The notes beneath the pieces were generated by a model. The model did not search any database and was not told the DNA's origin. It saw only the letters and a list, made by a program, of their open reading frames with translations. From NCBI GenBank assembly GCA_011800805.1, contig MPNW01000380.1:16080-80079 (forward strand): 64,000 nt of DNA, written 5' to 3'. The position numbers and the translations under genes were made by a program. Source of the stretch: Hirudo medicinalis. Taxonomy: Eukaryota; Annelida; Clitellata; Hirudinida; Hirudinidae. Positions 37,001 to 49,319 of the stretch are shown piece by piece. Every line of letters starts with the position of its first letter. Position 1 is the stretch's first letter.

Positions 37001-40000
37001 TGATAAAATTCAAAAAAATTGGTTGTTGCGTTTTCTTTTTTGCAGTTTTAAGACTCTTTTGATGTTCTTTTATTTTTGAGAGATTTTTTAAAATTTGTCA
37101 TTAAAATATTATTGCATATAAAATGTTTTAAATGCATGGAAACTTAATTATACAAACAATTACAACCAATTAATCTTTAAGCAAACACACGATTTATTTT
37201 TTGGCCAAAAACAGAAAAACCTATTTTATAAAATGTAATAACGTTGGAATTAAAATAACTAATTACTAATAATTCAAGTGACTTTTTATGAACTGAAAAA
37301 ATATATTTCCTGTCTGAAATATCAGAGTGGCATCTAATTATGTGATTATGTGAGTTTGTGCGTGGTATGTCCTGTTCATTTTTTCTCTTGGTCATTCATC
37401 ATCTTCAAACAGGCCAGTAGTTATACCTTCCTCTCCATTTGTATAATCATCCGTGAAACTTGTGTCTTCAAATTCCTCTTGCTTTCTCGCTCCTATTTTC
37501 TGTTTTCTTTAAATTTTTTTGAATAATAATTTATTTTAGGAATATAATTTTATTTTTATATCTATAATTATTATTATTTTCATTAATTATAATTATAATT
37601 AATATTATTAGTACATTAATATTACATTAATAATATTATTAATTAATATTATTAATTAATATTATTAGTACATTAATATTACATTAATAATATTAATATT
37701 ATTACATTATATAATATATTATTATTATTAATATATTATTATTATATAATTATGTAATATATAATATTTTTTAAGCACATATCGTAACGATATTCGTGAA
37801 TGTTACTGTTTTTACTCTCAGGAATTATTATAAAAATAATAATAAATATTAATTTCTTCAACGCAGCAAAGCATAATTATTTATAAATTAAAATATAATA
37901 TCAATTAACTGATAATTTGATTAGAATATTGTCAGTTAAGACTTAAATTTGGTTGATAAATTGTTTACTCCAATAATAAATTATCACTTAATTTATCATT
38001 TATCGCTTCAATCAAGCATTACAAGGACATGTGATCTAGTTTTGTTATTTTTGTGTTTCACTCAATTTATTTGAATAACTTACATATTCAAATTACATAT
38101 CTTATCATTTTTAATGATTAAGTACCATTGCAATATTTTAGTTATTTATGTTTAAAATTATGTAAAATTTCTAGATTTTAATATAATTGCATGGAAGTTT
38201 AGTTCGGCAAGCATAATTTGTGCATGAGTCATTCAAATATTATTAAATGTTATTTTGTAAACTTAAAAATAATATTTATCTAAAATGACCCTCACTCTTG
38301 GTTTGAGTTAAATATAAATAAAATAATAAAATACGAACAAATTAATTGAAGAAGTGGTCAAACAACTTGGAAAGATAACTTAAGATGAGGCATGCATTGC
38401 AGTCATCAGACTTCAGACACACTTTAAACTCTGAAGGTCTTGCATTGCACTCTTCACAGGTCTTATTTAACAAATCTCAGAAAAAGATTACATGACATGC
38501 AGGAAGCAAGTCTCTCATGAGTTTATGTTTTTTGAAAAGTGTTCTCCATGCAGATGTGTATCTTTCTGAATGTTCATGCCTCCAGTTTGAAGAACAAGCA
38601 GAAAGAAAGAAGGAGCGTGTGGTGTCAACAATAGATTGTGATGATGGATGGGCGTAATATATTTCGATCTCAATGCATCACCTGTCTACTTGCCTCGTGA
38701 TTAACTGCCTCTCTAGTCCGACTTCATCATCATCCTCCATGATGCAATCTCATTCGCTCATTTCCTAGCAATATTTTTCTCGTTTAATTTTAAAAATTCA
38801 TATTTAATTGCTTCTTGTCATTCATTAGTTGTAGTGAAATAAGCACAATAAATAAACAAACTTCATGCATGTGAAGTTTTATTAGTTTAATGTAACAAAA
38901 TTATATTAATCTTATCTGGACCTAGTACAAGGCAATCATGAAGCCATCAATCAAGCGGACCAATCAGTAGTTTGTTTACATAATGTCCTCTCGTGTCATT
39001 GGTGGCCGGTGTTAATAACTCGAATGTCATTCGTCGCTTTGTTGCCATAAATTTGAAAGATGGCCTTCTATTGGTGGAGCACGAGTAATTAGTCATGCAG
39101 GCTCAAATGGAGAAACATTTCCTCTGGTTACGGACTTGTTGAACTCGGCGTAATGTTTAAAAATTATTTCTTTTAAATATTATTATTTATTGCAATCAAT
39201 TTAATATCTGAATTTTTTATTACATTTACATTTTTTCAATTATTTGCATTGCCTTAAAATCTTTGCCTTAGCAATTTTTCGTGTAATTTAATAATTATTT
39301 CGTAATTTTTTCCTAATTAAGTTAACGAATTTTTGTGAATTTCTTAGAAATTGTCCCAAACGCACATGATCCGATAGGAATCGCAATTGAAATGTGGACA
39401 TCGCTGGAAGCACTTAATGCATCTCCAGTTAATCCATCTGCATCTGCAAGATTCATTGGATGTGGAATTCAACGTCATGACGAATCCACCCTGATGCTAC
39501 GAACCTCTGTTGTCAGTCGGATGTGCATTTAAGGGATCAATTTCTTTCTCCATTCAATCACTCTCTGCTCTTTTATTTTTGATGAAGCACAGGTAATAAG
39601 GAATAGTTAATTCTTTTAAGTTATTTTACGTTGTATTGAGAGTAAGCTTTTATTATTTTAAGAAAATTGAATAATAAGTAGATTATTAATGATTAGAAAA
39701 TATCTTGAAATATTTAAAAATATATTTAGTTTGTGGAGCAAATTTTAATAACGATGACACGTATGGATTAATACGAATATGAAATCTAAATCCTTCGCAT
39801 TTGTCAACGTCATACCAATTAGACAAAGCTTTACAATTTTCAGGATAAGAAAAGAAAAACTAACAAATTCACGAATAATAAGAAATTATATCGACATAAA
39901 AACGCAGGCAAACAATCGGCAGGATAGCGGAGATGATAGGAGAGTCTGCACTCACTTCATCATTTATTCATTCACAGCAGTAGGAAATAGAATGGATTCT

Positions 40001-41890
40001 GTAGAGACATTTTTGATTGATTGCTTGATTGATGGAAATCTGGTCTCACATCGGAGTCACTCATCTACATCATCGTCTGCGTCGTCAACCCGCTCGTTCT
40101 CTTCGGAGTCTTTATCACATCATCGTCACAATATTTTATATTCAAACTCTTTCATTTCTTTTCAGCCATTTCTGTGACAGTTGCTAATATTATGAATGGT
40201 TATTTGGAAATTTAATACGATATCTTCGACTGATATATCCTGATGACTTGACTCTTAATCAGAATTCAAAAGCAATCCTGGACTTTGCATAAATATGATA
40301 TAATTACATATAATTATGCGAGTACACATTCGTTTCTTTATCGCACATAATTAAATTGTTGAGGCAGATCATCTTAAGGCAACTTATTTTTCCTAACATC
40401 GCAAGTTATGGTTGACGAATGTGCCATCTGTCGAGTTTTTGAAAATATTTTTATTATTTTTACAGAAAGAATGAAATAGATTAGTGAATTATATTTAGAG
40501 CAAAAACATTTATTACTACATTTTATTATTTCAACAATTATGACATTGATAATGATATTCACGAGTTAGCCATTTAAATCATGTTGCAAGTCGTTTCTCT
40601 TTTAGAATTTTCATAAAAATTACCGTCAATTATTTGGCAGAAATGAAGATTCAATTTTGATGCACAATGAATTATGAGAATGCACATTTAAGAAGGTTTA
40701 TTTCTAACTGATCAGAAATCAAATTAATTCGAAGAAAACAAAAATAAACGGTTGGAAAAATTACGATTTTTACATTTGAGAAACGAATGAAGTTTAAATG
40801 AAGCACTGAAATAAAGAATTAATAATTCATTGGAATATGATTTAATGAATTACTAATTAATAATTGAAAATTATTTAATAAAATCTTTCATTCTTCAGTG
40901 AGACAGATCATTCCATCATGTTATCGCTTGGAGTTGAATATGTGAGGACACCTGGCGAATAATTTAAAAAATCAAAATAAATTTTCATTGCTCATCGAAA
41001 TTTCTTATGAAAAGTGATTATGTAAGAACAACTGCTCAAAAGATATTCTATTTTTTTCAAGTAAATCACTTCGCAGAACTTAAAAAAACACTTTCAAAAA
41101 GATGAAAATAAATTCCAATTTTAAATTTCACGGTTGGTTGGTGATTGAAAAACAATCCTTCAATCCGCTTAGATTTGTCTCGTTTTCAAAACTAAGCTCA
41201 ACCAACCATTTCGATGTTTCTCCTCCAGCAGCAACGAATGAAAATCCCTCTGACGAGGAAGACTGAAGAAATGGAAAGGAACAAAGTAGCAACAACGAAG
41301 ACTCCAATGACACTGAAATGTAAAGTTTTTGACACCTGTTGGATTTCATGAATCAGTAATTTGAGTAAACAATTTCTTTGTACATTTTTTGATTGATTTG
41401 CTTTAACAATAAGGTTCTTGTGAGTTGAACGAAAGCATTGTTTCGGATTAAGGTTGTTGTTTTGGTGGATAGGATTAATCCCGAGCCGTATAAATATCTT
41501 AAAATATTATTAAGATTCAGAAATATCATGCAAGCTGTAATAAATATAGAAGCTATAATAATAATATCATAACTGTTTCTATTCATTGGCACCGACCAAT
41601 ACGAAAGGTTTCGAATATTATTATTATTTGTAGCATGACTTGATATCAACGCTGAATGACATTTTGCAATCCAGGATGGCCTCATCTGTATTTTCAGACT
41701 TCAGCCTCTATTTCAAGTCATCCCGATGTCACGAACGTGCGATCAGGTTGCGAACACCACACCTTGAAATCAATGGCTAGATTAAATTTACCACCCACAA
41801 TGTTGTTCACGATGTCGTAAAATGTAAGTTATGGACACATATCATGCAGTTTTTAAATTTGATCAAAAACATTGTCATAAACGTCTGTTA
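32480..41890. other. AT-rich region without a supported gene
   Basis: Contains (ATT)n at 34002-34060 and an AT-only block with an approximately 59-bp tandem duplication near 37600-37715. Frames such as 39335-39532 (preceded by 'atttcttag') and 41128-41349 have no motif and are not reported as genes. Confidence 0.5.
34002..34060. repeat. (ATT)n microsatellite
   Basis: About 19 ATT triplets. Confidence 0.95.
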
Positions 41891-41896
41891 ATTGCG

Positions 41897-42088
41897 AGCA
41901 GCTTGGCCGAATGAGTTGTGTTCCTGCATGCGGCGGTAAATCAAGAGTCGCAACAAGTCGTGTTCGAAACCCATCCTGGAACTCCCTCGGATAGGGGCGC
42001 TATATAAATGGTAGAGCGATTATAAAGTGCCTTCACATCCCGTTCGGATACATGATGCATTCAAAAGGTCGTGATGATGATGATGAAG
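41897..42088 (+). mobile_element. SINE copy B (tRNA-like head, shared body, GAT tail)
   Basis: Head 'agcttggccgaatgagttg' resembles an A-box region of tRNA-Ser/Leu, and 'gtgttcgaaaccc' (41960-41972) is a B box. The body from 'taggggcgctatataaatgg' to 'cgttcggatacat' matches copy A at 10.1 kb. It ends in GTGATGATGATGATG. The most complete member of the family in this window. Confidence 0.8.
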
Positions 42089-42969
42089 AGGAGGAGGAAT
42101 TACTTTATGCTACGTTATTATACTTATTTATTAATTGATGCTGTAAATGTCTTATTTGAATGGTGATTCTCAATTTCTCACGATGAAGGTGATTATGATG
42201 ATGATGATGGTGGTGATGGTAATGAGGATAGCGATCATGGAAATAGCCATCATGAGTGGGTATTGATTCATGCACAAGCACTCCCCAATTGAAAGATCAA
42301 ACAAAGTCTTACTAAGATCTCATTATATCCTCTCCTTAGGCAAATACTTTCTGACGACGCTTTCGAAATAACGTGCCAGCTGTTTAATGAGAAAAATATC
42401 ATCAAAATTATACTTTTTGACTTTTGTTTCTTGCAATGGTTAATATTTCTTAACTTAATGATTGCAACCTTACAATCCGAATATCGTCATTGTCATCGTC
42501 ACCAATACTTCAGGTAAAAATACAGGTAAGTGTAGATCAATACAGGTGCTATCTCCAGAAATAAGACATCGATTCCAAGATACTTCATGGCAATGCTATA
42601 AAAATCCGATTGAAAGAAACAAACAAAAAGAAATGAAAGGTCACCCAGTTCAAGGTCAGTAAAGGTCATTGTTAGTTGAAATCACCTGACTCATCGGAAT
42701 AATTTAGAACAGAACAACAACTTTATTATTATTTAGCTAATTAATATTTTAAAACTTATTAAATACCATGAATTAACTCCAATCACGTGGTCTCACTAAA
42801 CTGCTAATTATGAATTGATATCTAATTTATGAAAATTAATGTGCATTCTTGAATAAATGTAATAATTATTCGTTGATTATTTTTTAAAATAAACAATTTT
42901 CAATGTTTTAGAAGTGAATTCAAACTAGTTCAATCAAACTCCAACATAAGACAGCTGTAATGAATCAAT

Positions 42970-43053
42970 AAGCCATTGCGCTGAGTAAATAAATCATCAT
43001 CATCGCCGCCTTCATCATCACAATCATCATCATCATCGTCGTCGTCGTCACAA
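42970..43053 (+). mobile_element. SINE 3' end copy D with CAT/CGT tail
   Basis: 'ttgcgctgagtaaataaatc' followed at once by CATCATCATCG and further CAT/CGT triplets, like copy C at 16.3 kb. Weak, since only about 20 bases of the module are left. Confidence 0.4.
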
Positions 43054-43142
43054 TTAATTAATGCAGTTAATGAAAACAATGACGAGGATAATGACGACGA
43101 CGACGATGATAATGATGATGATAATCAGTAATCTTTTCTCAC

Positions 43143-43252
43143 CTGGTATCGAACTTATAAGCCAAATACAAGAAGAAAGTCAAGGACCAGAGGAAGACAA
43201 AAATGAGTTTTGGCAGGTCCCTCTCACACTCGTCTTCTTCAGCGCACGTGTC
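43143..43252 (-). CDS. Candidate isolated internal exon with a membrane segment
   Basis: On the minus strand an open stretch between an AAG acceptor (43253-43255) and a good donor CCAG|GTGAGA (43142) reads DTCAEEDECERDLPK, then hydrophobic LIFVFLWSLTFFLYLAY, then KFDT. An acidic Cys-containing segment before a transmembrane helix looks protein-like, but no neighbouring exon was found. Confidence 0.25.
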
Positions 43253-43902
43253 CTTCTACGATTGGTGTTTAAAAATAGACATTTTAATATGCAAAACGTA
43301 TGTTTATTTGTGAAAAGCGTGACTGCGCATCCAAAAAAGACTTCATTTGTTGTTGTTAATTTTGTTGACGGCTGATGAAAAGATTAAGAACAGCAGCAAA
43401 TTAGTCAAAAATCACCTTCAGCCATTCGTAAATTTTACTCCAAACTGACATGTTGTCGGGGAGAACATGTTTCAAACACTAAGACGAAGGTGATCATACA
43501 AATCTGACCTTAACGACAAAGAACTTCTAAAACATGCCTAATTAATAAGTTTAAACTGATTAAGAAGTCTAAAGATTCGATCGAAAGATTAGATCAAATT
43601 ACTTAAGAAATTACTTTTTAATGAATACTTAATACCAAGTAAATTATTTGATTATCGCCCAATAAATGCTTAAAATTAATTGCAAATTGAATTTTATTCA
43701 CCTCAGCTCAATGGTCACATAACCGTGAGAAGCAGTTGTTTTGTTTCGAAACTATTTGCAAACGATTTGCATCGTCTGCTTTGTCAGCCATGCATCCTAC
43801 AATGATGAAGACCACGATGATGGTGATAATGATAATGATTGTGGCGGAGTCATCACTAAAATATTGTGCGCGAATAAATGTGAGTACCATTGTCAATTAA
43901 GA

Positions 43903-44062
43903 ACACGTTTATTAAGAATATGTTAATTAAGAACATGTTAATTAAGAACATGTTCATTAAGAATATGTTAATTAAGAATATGTTAATTAATAATATGTTA
44001 ATTAAGAATATGTTAATTAAGAATATGTTATTTAATAATATGTTAGTTAAGAAAATGTTAAT
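43903..44062. repeat. 15-bp minisatellite, about 11 copies
   Basis: Unit ATTAAGAATATGTTA with acatg/aatatg variants. The period is a multiple of three, which opens a Met-Leu-Ile-Lys-Asn repeat frame that is not coding. Confidence 0.92.
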
Positions 44063-44423
44063 CTTTTCAAATTAAACTCATTTATGTTGCCCTCCTGAGG
44101 TTGCTGACCTTTTCATTTGAAAATCGTTATCATGGCAGTACTTTTATTTGGATTATTTATTCTATTCACAAAATTGTAGCTCCTTAAATTCGAAATTTTG
44201 AAATATAAATATTTAAAGCGCATCTAAAGATTTCGTAATTCTTCAAAGGCAAAGGAAATGCCCAACATCAAACTTTTACGCTTGCAACGTTTTTACAAAA
44301 AACTTGTTTTTGTAAAACTTTGTACTCGTAACGTAACTCCGAGGTCGCAGTAATACTGTTGCTGTTCCTGTACTATCGATGAATGTACAATTGAGCAACA
44401 CAACGACAACAACAACAACAAGA

Positions 44424-44693
44424 TCATTTCTTATAAAGATCGAGGAGTGCAAAAGCGTAGTTGTTCCTATTGCAAGCATCCCTTGAGCAAGTCTCAACAC
44501 AGTTGACAAACTCCTTGCTGTGGATGGTCATAGGGTTGCACTGGTACGGCACCCCACCCTCAGAACAGCCCCTGTACACAAATATGGGCATCCCTGCAAT
44601 TTGAGTTTCATTGACTTATTATTTGCATTTAATATGTCTAAATATTATTAGTTGAATAATAATAAATGTTATGGAAAATGTGAACGAATTCAT

Positions 44694-44747
<54 letters not shown>

Positions 44748-45642
44748 AATAACAATAATAATAATAACAATAATAATAATAACAATAATAATAACAACAA
44801 CAACAATAATAATAATAATAACAATAATAATAATAACAATAATAATAATAAGTAAATTAGCAAATAAGTAATTGAAATTATCTTAAAACCTCTGAAAAAC
44901 TGGATCTAAAACATTACAACAAAGCAACGAAAATTGGCAAAAAGTAAAAATTGTAGCCTTATTAAGGAAATCAGCAAATTTGAAATATTATGCAGTTAAA
45001 TTATTTACGTAAATTTTAAATAAATTACAATTATAATAAATATTATAATTAATAATGTAAATAAATAATAAATGAAATATATTTGTAATATAATGTAATA
45101 GTTTACTACATAATATATGTAATAGTATAATATATTATTTAATAATAATGAAACGTATAATAAGTAAACTATTAATGTACTTTAATATATAGTAATTGTA
45201 ACATAAAATTGATATTGAATTCCTTCGTTTTCAATTCAAACCAAATCTCTCATTTTAGAATCTAACTTTGTCTGTTGTAGTTGACGAAAGTGACGCATTT
45301 GGTATACTCCTGACCACACGGGGTGGCTGGAGGGGGGTTGGTGTAGCACTCCTCACCCATTTCTCTGGTCGTACACGTCGAACATTTGATTGATTCACCT
45401 GATCGAGAATTAACTTTGTTGAAATAACTTAAATTAAGACATTTAATAAGAACGACTCTTATTGAAGCCTATTTATATTACGATGGTTACAATTATTGCA
45501 TCGTCTATTGAAAATATTTATTACATCCTTAAAATTATTTTCACCAATTAGAAAATAATATGTTCACCACGAAGAACTGACCAGAACGAAAGGACGCAAA
45601 TGCGATCAGGACAGACAAAAGATTGAAAGTGACGAACATCAT
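44424..45642 (-). CDS. Secreted Ly6/uPAR (three-finger fold) protein
   Basis: Three exons: 45582-45642, 45267-45398 and 44424-44593 (minus strand), all introns GT-AG and phase 1, giving 120 residues. Residues 1-20 are a signal peptide (MMFVTFNLLSVLIAFASF). The mature part has exactly ten cysteines: 26, 29, 38, 48, 55, 74, 83, 96, 100 and 105, opening with Cys-x2-Cys and ending DACN, the Cys-Asn that closes the LU domain in CD59, Ly6 and related proteins. There is no hydrophobic C-terminus, so a secreted rather than GPI-anchored form is likely. LU proteins modulate receptors, ion channels or complement; no target can be inferred here. The fold is shared with snake three-finger toxins, but nothing marks this as a toxin. 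ATG choice: tandem ATGs, first one taken. Intron 2 holds a large AAC/AAT microsatellite. Confidence 0.87.
44692..44854. repeat. (AAC)n/(AAT)n array in Ly6 intron 2
   Basis: About 54 triplets, AAC first, then interleaved AAT/AAC. Poly-Asn and poly-Thr frames are repeat products. Confidence 0.95.
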
Positions 45643-45746
45643 GAGCTTGAAAGTTTCACAATAAAATAATTTCTTTTAAATAAAATAATTTCTTTTAATA
45701 TAAAGTCTCATTCGAGACTTCTGCCCTCAGCTCCTCTGTTGGTCAA

Positions 45747-45753
45747 TTTTATA
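45747..45753 (-). promoter_or_regulatory. TATA box of the Ly6 gene
   Basis: TATAAAA on the minus strand, about 105 bases before the start codon, with no intervening upstream ATG in the exon. A typical distance for a short 5' UTR. Confidence 0.65.
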
Positions 45754-45759
45754 GGCAGC

Positions 45760-47122
45760 CCAGGTGGACCGATGCATGTGAGTTGCCAATTATCTTCAAT
45801 TTGTTTTCAAAAGATAGCATCTCCACGAACTCGATAATTTTTTAGCAATTTCTCCACCAGGATGATGCCATGGTGATGCCATGGTGATGTCGGTCGTGCT
45901 GATGAAATTGATGAGTGATTGTCATCATTCACTAAGATTTGTATCTAAAATTTTATATTTATAATCTAGCAATTATACACATATAATATTGTATTGTTTT
46001 TGGCTAACAAACAAGTTCGATTCACCGAGGGATTGACAGCTGAGTGATTCACTGGATCAAAGTGTAATGTCTTTGACAATAATTCTGATAGGACAACATC
46101 AGTAGCTCTTGCTGTCCAGTTTGTAAGTCATCACCACAAAATCTGAACGGAACAATGCAAGGAAGACGAGTGCAGTTTTCTGGTTTTGTTGCTTAAATTG
46201 ATGAATTATCTTTCGAATCGAATTTAAAATACGAAAATTAAAAGTATGAAATTTGAGTTTAATGAATGTTGAATGTCATGAGTATCCTCGGTTTATTATG
46301 GAGCTGAATCATTGCATAAAGGGGGCTATAAAAAGAATTTTAGAACATTCACTTCTGTACGCAACTTTGTAAATTCGGATAAATTTTAAAGTGATTCTTG
46401 TGGGGTCCAATTTGTGAAATTTTGAATTGGTAGAATTTTAATGAAGAGTTGACAAGAATTATGCATCTTCGATGTGAATGATGACAGATTACGAAAACCT
46501 AGGAGTCAGTTTTCACATTCACATTCTTAAACAGATTCAAAACTCATGAAGTTTCAGCTGACCCTGATTTCGATGTCATGTACTTAATCAACAAGCATTT
46601 TATTTAATGAAATTCACTATTAGTTAATATTTCATTTAATTACATGTACAATAATAATAATAATTTGATGGTTACATTCGACGCATTCGTTTTTGTAATG
46701 ATTGACTTTTTAATGATTGAATTTCATTCATTCGAGAAGAGTTGTTCAATTTTTGAGACTGAATATTTTAAAAATTATTTCTGCTAGTGGAAAATAATTC
46801 AAAAAACAATTACAACGGAAGATAAGAAATTCGTAATAATAAATAAACTGAATTTCATTACAAGGATACCGAGAGAAAAAATGAATAATTTCTCCTTATG
46901 AGAAATGTCCAATTACCCCAGTAATTTGATAGTAAATAATGATAATGTGAAAATTCAAAGACAAGTAATTCTAAAATAAATAATAAAGCAAATTAGATTA
47001 AGCCTTGTCTTGAAAATCACGAAACCCTCTACTTTTTTAAGAATAAATCTTCGACTAATCAGAGTAGGACGAGATAAATTGCATAAAATTGGTCTCGCCT
47101 GATGAGAAATTAATAAAAATGA
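45760..47122. other. No gene recognised; isolated TATA-like site at 46327
   Basis: AT-rich. 'ctataaaaag' at 46326-46335 (+) resembles a core promoter, but no open reading frame or exon with motif follows it. Confidence 0.45.
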
Positions 47123-47135
47123 CATGTTTATAATA

Positions 47136-47801
47136 CTTTTTTCTTAATACTCCGCCTTGGAGCTCCGACAGGGATCCTCAGAGGAGGTTCCTCGTCTTCA
47201 AACGTTTCGGCCCTTTGAATCTCTTTGGCCTTCTTATGCCGGTCACTGCTGCCTGGACTGGAGCGACTTCCGAAAGCTCTGCATGGCTTCTTCATGTCGC
47301 ATACTACTTGCTTTGACCTGCAATCTTCGACTATGCGAGGCTCTCTTTGGCCTTTTTATGTCGATCGCATCCACCCCAGTTGCCTACAGCGGTCATGAAA
47401 GCTCTCAGTGGCTTTTTCACACCGTGTACTTAATANTCGACTATGCGAGGCTCTCTTTGGCCTTTTTATGTCGATCGCATCCACCCCAGTTGCCTACAGC
47501 GGTCATGAAAGCTCTCAGTGGCTTTTTCACACCGTGTACTTAATATATGCAAACTGGGCCTTAAAATTTCTTTGTAGCGGCAGCCGGACTTAGAAATTTT
47601 CGGGATCCGACCGCGGGCCTTTACGCTTTACGCGGGCGATCGCATCTCTCGGCCAATGCTTTGGCCCCGTCGTTCGGTGGATCATTTACACCGGAGGTCG
47701 ACGGCTTTCTCCGGCTTTCGTGAAGTGGCTTAAGATTTCTTCTGGCTCCTCAAGTGCCAGATCCAGAATGATGCCGCTTCTGCGGCCTCAGACATCCTTG
47801 T
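47136..47801 (-). mobile_element. GC-rich insertion flanked by 13-bp direct repeats
   Basis: 'catgtttataata' occurs at 47123-47135 and again at 47802-47814, enclosing 666 bases much richer in G+C than the surroundings. Read on the minus strand the insert ends in AAGAAAAAAG, a short A-rich tail, as expected for a retroposed element. It contains a 109-bp tandem duplication (47327-47435 and 47437-47545) and a diverged third copy upstream (about 47205-47320). Family not recognised; no coding capacity supported. Confidence 0.6.
47327..47545. repeat. Identical 109-bp tandem copies separated by one N
   Basis: Two copies starting 'tcgactatgcgaggctctct' are identical by eye and separated only by the N at 47436. 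Either true tandem units or an unmerged overlap of two contig ends. Confidence 0.85.
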
Positions 47802-47814
47802 CATGTTTATAATA

Positions 47815-48990
47815 TATAATAATAATGGAAGCTTTGAGAGTGCAACTCACGAGGATGTTCATCTTAAATACCTTGAAAAATTCGTAAAGTCAGGACGAAG
47901 ACGCACAACTTTGAACGTGAATTTGTTGTTGGAATTGTGCCCATCAGTGTAGGCTTTTTAGAGGTGTGGCTTCTTTATAGGCTTCAAACATGTCTTAATA
48001 ATTAGTTTAGCAACGAAAATAAGATCAACAGCAACAACTAAGTTGTAGCATAAATTGTTTACTTTTGTTAAATAAATTTACTTTCCAACGCAGGAATGGA
48101 GGGAAGCGGCACAAAATAGAAAAAATTAATCACCAGAATCCACTCCATCAATAAGTTTATGACATGCGTCCATTAAACTCCTTGGAGTTTTAATGTTTTT
48201 TGCAATTCGAATTATTGAGAAGGAGTCAACGCCACTTTTACATTTTAACATTTTAACGAGAATAAATTCTGCTTTAATCCGATTTAATCGAATAAATCTA
48301 AAAAGTATTAATCGACAAGTGAAAAATGTCTAAAATCGCATAAAAATTGATTAGAATTCACTTGACACTCGCACATTTTAAAGAAAATTTCCGCTACCAA
48401 ACAACCACTGATCGGAATTTCCAAATAACCTACTTCTGATATCATTCACTCAAGCTCAGACTTCAATCAACAATTTCTTTCCAAATTTCTTTCAAATTTC
48501 AGGTAACGTTTTGATATTTCTCAAATAATTTCATAATTTGTCAATTTCTTGCTTATGTCACTACATGTTTTTTGAACCTCAAGAAATAAACAATTCAAGT
48601 AGTTCTACTAAATTACCTGCATCGTTTGAGAGGAGAAGGTAAAAAAAGACCTAAATTGATGCTCAAAAAACACCTATTACAATTTTGCTGGAATATTTTA
48701 AAATGAAATTCAAAATTTCAAAATTATTTACTATTTACATTTCCAATGGAGTGCTTTTTGTGAGGAAATGAAACAAACTGTTTGAATGCGAGCAACTTTG
48801 TTTGACATTTTTGTTTGTGGTCATCAATGGATGTGGGGAGTGCTTCACTGGACCACACCAGTGAAAGTTTAATAAATATTTCCTTGTAAGCTCGAACATC
48901 ACTTTTGCAGGCATTGTTTCACGACTTAATGTCAGATTTCAAATATATTGAGACAAGCCAAGATTCTTTCACAAAGCAGAATCATCATTT
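47815..48990. other. No gene recognised
   Basis: AT-rich unique sequence without splice-bounded exons. Confidence 0.5.
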
Positions 48991-49001
48991 GAGGTGAATA
49001 T

Positions 49002-49315
49002 ACAATGGCACTCATCAAAATCTTCGCGAAATTTGACAGGACCGGAATCACACCACATCTCCGAGTGTGTCCGAGTCTCTCTCCAAGGACAAGACCCCCA
49101 AAGAGCCAGGATAGGGTTCTCTCGAGGAAATGACAAGAGAGGCTGGTCAGGACCGGATGAAGAACTCAAGCAAGGACGTAAGAAAAGCCTAAACAACGGA
49201 TCAGCAAAATCCTTCAGTGATTCGGTGAGAAAATATGAGCAGAGGACCCCGTCGGACCTCCAAGGCGGAGTATTCAGAAACAATGGAATGCATCAAGATC
49301 TTCGAGAGATTTGAC
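49002..49315. repeat. GC-richer block bounded by two diverged 36-bp direct repeats
   Basis: 'caatggcactcatcaaaatc' (49003) and 'caatggaatgcatcaagatc' (49281) start two copies that continue 'ttcgcgaaatttgac' and 'ttcgagagatttgac'. Both copies begin with ATG and translate to M-x-x-IKIF-x-[KR]-FD. The interior has one 106-codon frame (48994-49314, +) with no family motif. Nature unknown. Confidence 0.5.
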
Positions 49316-49319
49316 CACT

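Noticed and set aside
41960..41972. Possible tRNA gene (B box gttcgaaac)
   Set aside because: No cloverleaf could be closed; the sequence continues into a repeat shared with 10.1 kb, so it is a SINE.
23276..44100. A miR-10 family hairpin near the Hox4 gene, as in many animals
   Set aside because: I looked by eye for the conserved miR-10 seed core on both strands around the Hox gene and found none. A proper search could overturn this.
44652..44871. Poly-Asn and poly-Thr ORFs
   Set aside because: Triplet array inside intron 2 of the Ly6 gene.
47157..47593. 128-codon ORF across the N in the GC-rich insert
   Set aside because: It consists of the 109-bp tandem unit read twice, with no recognisable domain; treated as part of the element.
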